The notes beneath the pieces are model-generated. The model was not told where the DNA came from, ran no database searches, and worked only from the letters and a program-made list of their open reading frames with translations. Positions 58,206-64,000 of a stretch of 64,000 bases of DNA are shown piece by piece. Every line of letters begins with the position of its first letter. The stretch's first letter is position 1. The DNA comes from Albidovulum sp. GTDB lineage: Bacteria > Pseudomonadota > Alphaproteobacteria > Rhodobacterales > Rhodobacteraceae. Both the position numbers and the translations under genes were made by a program. The DNA lies in NCBI GenBank assembly GCA_020637635.1, contig JACKKB010000007.1, positions 62,001-126,000 of the forward strand, written 5' to 3'.

Positions 58206-60787
58206 GGCCGCGGTCCTGGCGCCGGCTTTCGCCCCGGCCTTGGCCGCGGGTTTCTTCTTAGCCGGTTTGGTGGCAGAGGTCTTGGCAGCCGCGGCACGGG
58301 TGGAACCGCGCCGGCTCCCCCCTGCCGCCTTTGGCGGCCTTCGCGGCGACGAGTTCGAGTGCCTGGGCAAGCGTCACGGCCTCGGGCGTCATTTCCTTCG
58401 GCAGCGTCGCGTTCACCTTGTTCCACTTCACATAGGGACCGTAGCGCCCGGCCGCGGCCTCGACCGTGCCGCCGTCCGGATGCTCGCCGAGCACGCGCAG
58501 CTGGCCGGTGCCGTGCCGCGCACGCCGCGGTTCGCCTTCTGCGCCAGCACTTCGACGGCACAGTTCATGCCGATGGTGAAGACCTCCTCGGCCTCGCTCA
58601 GGTTCGCGTAGATCCGGCCGTGCTTCACATAGGGTCCGTAACGGCCGATGCCGGCCTCGACCGGCTCGCCGTCGTCGGGATGCGGCCCGATCGGGCGCGG
58701 CAGGAGAGCAGTCGCAGCGCCCGCTCCAGATCGACCGCTTCCGGCTCCCAGCCCTTGGGCAGGCTCGCGCGGGGGGGCTTCGGCGCCGCCTCGCTCGGCT
58801 CGCCGCGTTGAACATAGGGGCCGAACCGCCCCGATTTCAGCCAGATATCGTCGCCGCCTTCCTGGCCGAGCAGGCGATCCTCGGTCGCCGTCTCGTCGCC
58901 GTTCGGCGCCGAGAGCGCACGCGTGTAGCGGCAGTCGGGATAATTGGAGCAGCCGATGAAGGCGCCGCCCGAGCGCGCGGTCTTGAGCGCCAGGCGCCCC
59001 TCGCCGCAGGTCGGGCAGATGCGCGGATCTGAGCCGTCCTCGCGCGGCGGATAGAGATGCGGCGCCAGCACGTCGTTGATGGTTTCGAGCACCTCGCCGA
59101 TCCTGAGATCCGCCGTTTCCGACAATGCGGCGGTGAAATCGCGCCAGAAGCGCGACAGCACCTCCTTGTAGTCGCGGTCCCCGGCCGAGATGTCGTCGAG
59201 CTCCTCCTCGAGGTCGGCAGTAAAATCGTATTCGACATAACGGCGGAAGTAGTTGCTGAGAAACGCCGTCACGAGCCGGCCCTTGTCCTCGGGGATGAGC
59301 CGGCCCTTGTCCTTGCGCACGTAGTCGCGGTCCTGGATCGTGGTCACGATCGAGGCATAGGTCGAGGGCCGGCCGATGCCGAGTTCCTCCATCCGCTTCA
59401 CCAGCGTGGCCTCGGTATAGCGCGGTGGCGGCTGGGTGAAGTGCTGTTCGGGCGATACGGCGCGCTTTCCGGCCTTCTCGCCGGTCATGATCTGCGGCAG
59501 GCGCGCGCTGTCCTCGCCGTCCTCGTCGTCGCGCCCCTCCTCGTAGACCGCGAGAAATCCGTCGAACGTCACCACCTGGCCGGTCGCGCGCAGCATCACC
59601 TCGGCGTCGGCGCTGGTCACGTCGACGGTGGTGCGCTCCAGCCGCGCGGCGGCCATCTGGCTCGCGATCGTGCGCTTCCAGATCAGGTCGTAGAGCTTGC
59701 GCTGGTCGCCCTCGGCGCGAAGCTTGTCGGGCGAGAGGCTCATGTCGGTCGGGCGGATGCACTCATGCGCTTCCTGCGCGTTCTTGGCCTTGTTCTTGTA
59801 CATCCGCGGGCTCTCGGGCACGTAGTCGGCACCGAAGCGACGCTTTATCTCGTCGCGCGCCGCCATCACCGCCTCGGGTGCCATGTCGATGCCGTCGGTC
59901 CGCATATAGGTGATGTGGCCGGCCTCATAGAGCCGCTGCGCCGCCGACATCGTGGCCTTTGCACCCATGCCGAACTTGCGGCTCGCCTCCTGCTGCAGGG
60001 TCGAGGTCATGAACGGCGCCGAGGGATTGCGGCTCGCGGGTTTGGCCTCGACCGCGCCGACGCTCAGGTCGCGCGACCGGATCGCCTGGACGGCAAGCTC
60101 GGCTGCGGTCTCGTTGGCGAGGTCGAACTTGTCGAGCTTCTTGCCGCCGAGAACCGTCAGCCGCGCCTGGAACTCCTGCCCGCGCGGGGTCACGAGCGTG
60201 GCCGTCACGGTCCAGTATTCGCGCGCCCGGAAGGCCTCGATCTCCATCTCGCGCTCGACAATGAGCCGCAGGCAGACCGACTGGACGCGCCCGGCCGACC
60301 TGGCCCCCGGCAACTTGCGCCAAAGCACCGGCGAGAGGTTGAAGCCAACGAGATAGTCGAGAGCGCGGCGCGCCAGATAGGCCTCGACAAGCGGTCCGTC
60401 GACATCGCGCGGATGCGCCATGGCCTCGCTCACCGCCGATTTGGTGATCGCGTTGAAGGTGACGCGGCGCACCGTCTTGCCCTTCTTCAGGGATGCGGCC
60501 AGCGCCTCCTTGAGGTGCCACGAGATCGCCTCGCCCTCGCGGTCGGGGTCGGTGGCGAGGATGAGCGTGTCATCGGTCTTGAGCGCTTCGGCAATGGCGC
60601 GGACATGCTTCTTGCTGTCGCTCGCCACCTCCCATTTCATCTCGAAACCGTGGTCGGGATCGACAGATCCGTCCTTGGCAGGCAGGTCGCGGACATGGCC
60701 GTAGGAGGCGAGAACCGTATAGTCGGAGCCGAGATACTTGTTGATTGTCTTGGCCTTGGCAGGAGATTCGACAACTACGACGGCCAT
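58194..60787 (-). CDS. topA: DNA topoisomerase I (3' part frameshifted)
   Basis: From ATG 60787 the protein has the Toprim start MAVVVVESPAKAKTINKYLG, DPDREGE (80-86), active-site Tyr294 in GHITYMRTDG and a C4 zinc finger (CPTCGEGRL...CSNYPDC). The frame breaks near 58704, about 58515 and in the C run 58317-58322. Corrected, it continues through repeated GRYGPYVK topo C-terminal units to a Lys/Ala-rich tail ending GARTAAGKR. TopA is essential, so these three indels are almost certainly errors. A possible promoter lies upstream. Confidence 0.85.
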
Positions 60788-61093
60788 AATATCCTCGTTC
60801 AAACGCGCTTTCGGCTTCGGGCGGCGAACATGTGGGGCAAGGGCCCGGATTGTCAATGCGCGGGTTTTGCCGCCGGCGAGAAGGCCTTCCGGCACCCCTC
60901 GCTCACCGCCGCCGGGGCCGGCGTCCCGGCCCGGGGCGGGTTGTGGGAGCGGGTGCCGAGGGAGCCTCCAGCCCCGGGGTGCGCGGGCCTGTTGGCGGCG
61001 GCAGGGCGCCGCGAACGGCCTGGGTGAAGCGGGTGACGGGGAGGCGGCATGCGGACGCCCGTGAAGGGCCGCCGGTCCGGCGCGGCTCGGCCT
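60788..61093. promoter_or_regulatory. Intergenic region upstream of topA
   Basis: No gene is seen in these 306 GC-rich bases between dprA and topA. On the minus strand TTGACA (60851-60856) followed after 17 bases by ACATGT could be the topA promoter, about 45 bases from the start codon. The rest is GC-rich sequence after the dprA stop. Confidence 0.4.
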
Positions 61094-62359
61094 TCAGCCG
61101 GCGAGCGAGACGAGCCCGCCCGGCTGCCGCAGGATACGACCGTCGATCTCGAGTTCCAGAAGTTCGGGCAGGATCGCCGCCGGGGCGAGCGCGAGATCGC
61201 GGATCAGCTGATCCTCGGCCAGCGGCGCCGGGCCCAGCCGCGCAAGGATTTCCCGGTGCAAGGCGCCCATGTCGCGCGGCGCGTCCGCGGCCTTGCCGGC
61301 CGCGGGCCTGGCTGTCGGGGTGCCCCCCGCCGCGCCTGCCGCCGTGCCTGTCCGGCCGGGTGCGGCGGGGAATGCCGGCGCCGGTTCCGGCGCCCTGGTC
61401 GTGTTGCGGGTCGCGCCGTGCGCGTCGGCTGGCGCGTCGCCGTGCGCGCCGCCGGGGGCGTCGGCTGGCGCGTCGGGAACGAGGTCTAGCGCATCGAGCA
61501 CGTCTTCCGCCCCCCGCGCCAGCGTGGCACCGTCGCGGATGAGCCGGTTGCAGCCGGCGGCGCGGCCGTCGAACGGATGGCCGGGAACGGCAAAGACCTC
61601 GCGCCCCTGATCGAGCGCGCTCTGCGCGGTGATGAGGCTGCCCGAGCGCGGCGCGGCCTCGACCACGACGACGGCGTGCGCGAGCCCTGAAATGATGCGG
61701 TTGCGCAGCGGGAAATGCCGCGCCTGCGGTTCGAGCCCGATCGGCTGTTCGGAGAGAATCGCCCCCCCGCGCGCCAGATCGCGTGCCAGGTCCGCGTTCT
61801 CGGACGGATAGACGATGTCGACGCCGCCCGCCGTGACCGCGACGGTGCCGGTGCCGAGCGCCGCCTTGTGGGCGGCGGTGTCGACGCCCCGGGCAAGGCC
61901 GGAGACGATGGTGAAACCCGCCGCGCCCAACCCTTCGGCGAGCTTGCGCGCCATGCGGGTGCCGAGCGAGGAGGCATTGCGGGCGCCGACAAGTGCGATC
62001 ATCGGTCGCAGAAGATGGGCGGGATCGCCGAGGCACCAGAGCAGCGGCGGCGGATCGGCGATGTCGGCCAGAAGCCGCGGATAGCCGGGCGCGCCACGAA
62101 AGAGCGCACGCGCGCCGACCTGGCGGGCGGCTTTCATCTCGGCCAGGGCGACGCCTTCGGGGCAGGCGTCATAGCCGGAAAGTCCGGCACTGCGGGCGAT
62201 GTCGGGCAGGGCGTCGAGAGCGGCAGCGGCCGAACCGTGTTCGGCCATCAGGCGCCAGAACGTGGCGATGCCGACCCTTCGGGAGCGAATGAGACGAAGC
62301 CACGACAGTCTGTCATCTTCCGTGGTGGGTGGGGTGAAGGGGGTGGGGTAAGAAAACAA
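61094..62359 (-). CDS. dprA: DNA-processing protein DprA (recombination mediator)
   Basis: The 421-residue protein has an N-terminal helical region, the Rossmann-like DNA_processg_A domain (VGARNASSLGTRMARKLAE; GVDTAAHKAAL; PLRNRIISGLA), an Ala/Gly/Pro-rich linker with short APADA-type repeats (about 295-360) and a C-terminal winged helix. It loads RecA on incoming single-stranded DNA. The start is a TTG with only a weak ribosome site; no better in-frame start exists nearby. Confidence 0.85.
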   Translation of the reverse strand: MFSYPTPFTPPTTEDDRLSWLRLIRSRRVGIATFWRLMAEHGSAAAALDALPDIARSAGLSGYDACPEGVALAEMKAARQVGARALFRGAPGYPRLLADIADPPPLLWCLGDPAHLLRPMIALVGARNASSLGTRMARKLAEGLGAAGFTIVSGLARGVDTAAHKAALGTGTVAVTAGGVDIVYPSENADLARDLARGGAILSEQPIGLEPQARHFPLRNRIISGLAHAVVVVEAAPRSGSLITAQSALDQGREVFAVPGHPFDGRAAGCNRLIRDGATLARGAEDVLDALDLVPDAPADAPGGAHGDAPADAHGATRNTTRAPEPAPAFPAAPGRTGTAAGAAGGTPTARPAAGKAADAPRDMGALHREILARLGPAPLAEDQLIRDLALAPAAILPELLELEIDGRILRQPGGLVSLAG

Positions 62360-62553
62360 ACCTTGTACCCTCGTGCCTTCGCCTCATTCGCAGGGTCACT
62401 ATTGGCGCGCTAAGGTTAACGGGTGGTTACGATTCGCGGCCGAATTTTCACCTTTCAGGTTATTTCCTTTCCGGCTTCTCGCCGACCGAAGGGGGCGGAC
62501 GCCCCGGGGCGCGGATCGACTGCGCCCAAAGGCAAGGCATGGCCCCGCCCGGC

Positions 62554-63975
62554 TCAGGCCGCGGAGCCGCCGACCGTGAGTCCGCCGATCAGCAGGGTCG
62601 GCTGGCCGACGCCGACCGGCACCCACTGGCCGGCCTTGCCGCAATTGCCGATCCCGGGATCCAGCGCCATGTCGTTGCCGATCGCGCGGATGTTGCGCAG
62701 CGCCGTCGCCCCGTCGCCGATGAGCGTCGCACCCTTCACCGGGGCGCCGATCCTTCCGTTCCGGACCCGGTAGGCCTCGGTGCAGGAGAACACGAACTTG
62801 CCGTTCGTGACATCGACCTGGCCGCCGCCGAACCCCACCGCATAGATCCCGTCCTTGACCTCGGCCACCACGCTTTCGGGCGCCGCGGTGCCACCGAGCA
62901 TGATCGTGTTGGTCATTCGCGGCATCGGCACATGGGCGTAGCTCTCGCGCCGGCCGTTGCCGGTCGGCCGCGCGCCCATCAGGCGGGCGTTCTGGCGGTC
63001 CTGCATGTAGCCGACGAGCTTTCCGTCCTCGATCAGCACGTTGCGCGCCGAGGGCGTGCCCTCGTCGTCGACGCTGATCGAGCCGCGCCGGCCGGGCAGG
63101 GTTCCGTCGTCCACGACGGTGACGCCCCGGGCCGCGATCTCGCTGCCCATGAGCCCGGCGAAGACCGAGGCGCGCTTGCGGTTGGCGTCGCCCTCGAGCC
63201 CGTGGCCGATCGCCTCGTGCAGCAGAATGCCGGGCCAGCCGGCGCCGAGCGCCACGTCCATGACCCCCGCCGGCGCCGGCTCCGCCTCGAGGTTGACGAG
63301 CGCGATCCGGAGCGCCTCGCGCACCGTCGCCTGCCAGTGGTCGGGTGCGATCAGCGTCAGAAGCCCCGCCCGCCCGCCGCCGCCGTGGCTGCCGGTCTCG
63401 CGCCGCCCGCCCTGTTCGGCGATGACCGAGATGTTGAGGCGCGCCATCGGCCGTATGTCGGAGACGAGCCCGCCCTCGGGGCGCAGGATGAAGACCTCCT
63501 GAAGCGAGGCCGCGACCGAGGCCGAGACCTGCACCACCCGCGGATCGAGCCCGCGCGCGAAGGCGTCGATCTCGCCCAGAAGCGCCACCTTGGCCGGGAA
63601 ATCGGCGTCGCGCATCGGATCGAGATCGGGATAGAGGCGCCGGTTGGTGCCGGCGGGCGGTTCGGCCAGCACGCCGCCACCCGCGCCGACCGCAAGCCGC
63701 GCGGTCTCGGCCGCCCGTGTCAGAGCGGCCTCGGAGATCTCGGTCGAATGGCCATAGCCCGCGACCTCGCCGGTCACGGCGCGAAGCCCGAATCCCTCGG
63801 ACGCGTCATAGCTTGCCGTGCGCAGGCGACCGTCGTCGAAGACCAGCGCCTCCGACCGCCGGCGTTCCAGAAACAGCTCGCCATCATCGGCCCCGGCCGT
63901 CGCCCGGCGCAGAATCGCCAGCGCGCGGTCCCGGTCCAGATGCGTCTCGAAAGGAGAAAAACGGTCGTCTTCCAT
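62554..63975 (-). CDS. tldD: Metalloprotease TldD
   Basis: The 473-residue product carries the TldD/PmbA zinc motif HEAIGH (253-258) and the C-terminal FGGGQVDVTNGKFVFSCTEAY block. With a PmbA/TldE partner it degrades or matures small peptides. Length and start (MEDDRFSPFE) are normal. The 194 bases to dprA hold no gene. Nothing recognisable lies in the last 25 bases of the window. Confidence 0.9.
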   Translation of the reverse strand: MEDDRFSPFETHLDRDRALAILRRATAGADDGELFLERRRSEALVFDDGRLRTASYDASEGFGLRAVTGEVAGYGHSTEISEAALTRAAETARLAVGAGGGVLAEPPAGTNRRLYPDLDPMRDADFPAKVALLGEIDAFARGLDPRVVQVSASVAASLQEVFILRPEGGLVSDIRPMARLNISVIAEQGGRRETGSHGGGGRAGLLTLIAPDHWQATVREALRIALVNLEAEPAPAGVMDVALGAGWPGILLHEAIGHGLEGDANRKRASVFAGLMGSEIAARGVTVVDDGTLPGRRGSISVDDEGTPSARNVLIEDGKLVGYMQDRQNARLMGARPTGNGRRESYAHVPMPRMTNTIMLGGTAAPESVVAEVKDGIYAVGFGGGQVDVTNGKFVFSCTEAYRVRNGRIGAPVKGATLIGDGATALRNIRAIGNDMALDPGIGNCGKAGQWVPVGVGQPTLLIGGLTVGGSAA

Positions 63976-64000
63976 GGCGAGCTTTCAGCGGTCCTTGATT

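Overview
The window is a GC-rich, gene-dense chromosomal segment of an alphaproteobacterium, most likely a marine-type Rhodobacteraceae (roseobacter group). This rests on protein sequence style, the trimethylamine N-oxide (TMAO) gene set, the Rhodobacterales-type Flp pilins and REP-like hairpins. No rRNA, tRNA, prophage, insertion sequence or CRISPR array was seen.

Region 1 (1-31.5 kb) is a nearly contiguous methylated-amine utilisation island. It holds the 5' end of a putative N-methylglutamate synthase subunit (mgsA, running off the left edge), dimethylamine monooxygenase (dmmDABC), a sarcosine-oxidase-like heterotetramer best read as N-methylglutamate dehydrogenase (mgdABCD), a TMAO ABC transporter (tmoX, tmoW, fused permease tmoV), a cupin protein, TMAO demethylase (tdm), trimethylamine monooxygenase (tmm), and fhs plus folD. 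Together they would import TMAO or oxidise trimethylamine, strip the methyl groups one by one onto tetrahydrofolate, and oxidise them to formate with ATP gain. Five regulator-like genes (XRE-cupin, GlxA/AraC, LysR, GntR and an unexported binding protein), two APC permeases and several small membrane proteins of unknown role lie among them.

Region 2 (31.6-37.4 kb) holds two reading frames broken by many indels (a PaaI-type thioesterase and the PdeM phosphoesterase), an Lhr-like DNA-repair helicase, a hydroxyacid-dehydrogenase-like protein and an AAA ATPase.

Region 3 (37.5-50.5 kb) is a tad/flp tight-adherence pilus locus on the minus strand: three tandem Flp pilins, CpaB, CpaC, an OmpA lipoprotein, CpaE, CpaF, TadB, TadC, two TPR lipoproteins and a prepilin peptidase. 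A large membrane protein of unknown function sits convergent to it. No TadE/F/G minor pilins are in view.

Region 4 (50.9-56.4 kb) holds a lytic transglycosylase followed by genes resembling the mycobacterial decaprenyl-phosphate-arabinose pathway: a HAD-UbiA fusion, a DprE2-like reductase, a DprE1-like FAD oxidase and a flippase-like membrane protein. This is the most unexpected biology in the window.

Region 5 (56.4-64 kb) is housekeeping: a GNAT acetyltransferase, scoB/scoA CoA-transferase, topA, dprA and tldD. scoA and the 3' part of topA carry several single-base frameshifts, mostly in G/C runs. In an essential gene such as topA this points to sequence error rather than decay, and the same doubt applies to the broken genes near 32 kb.
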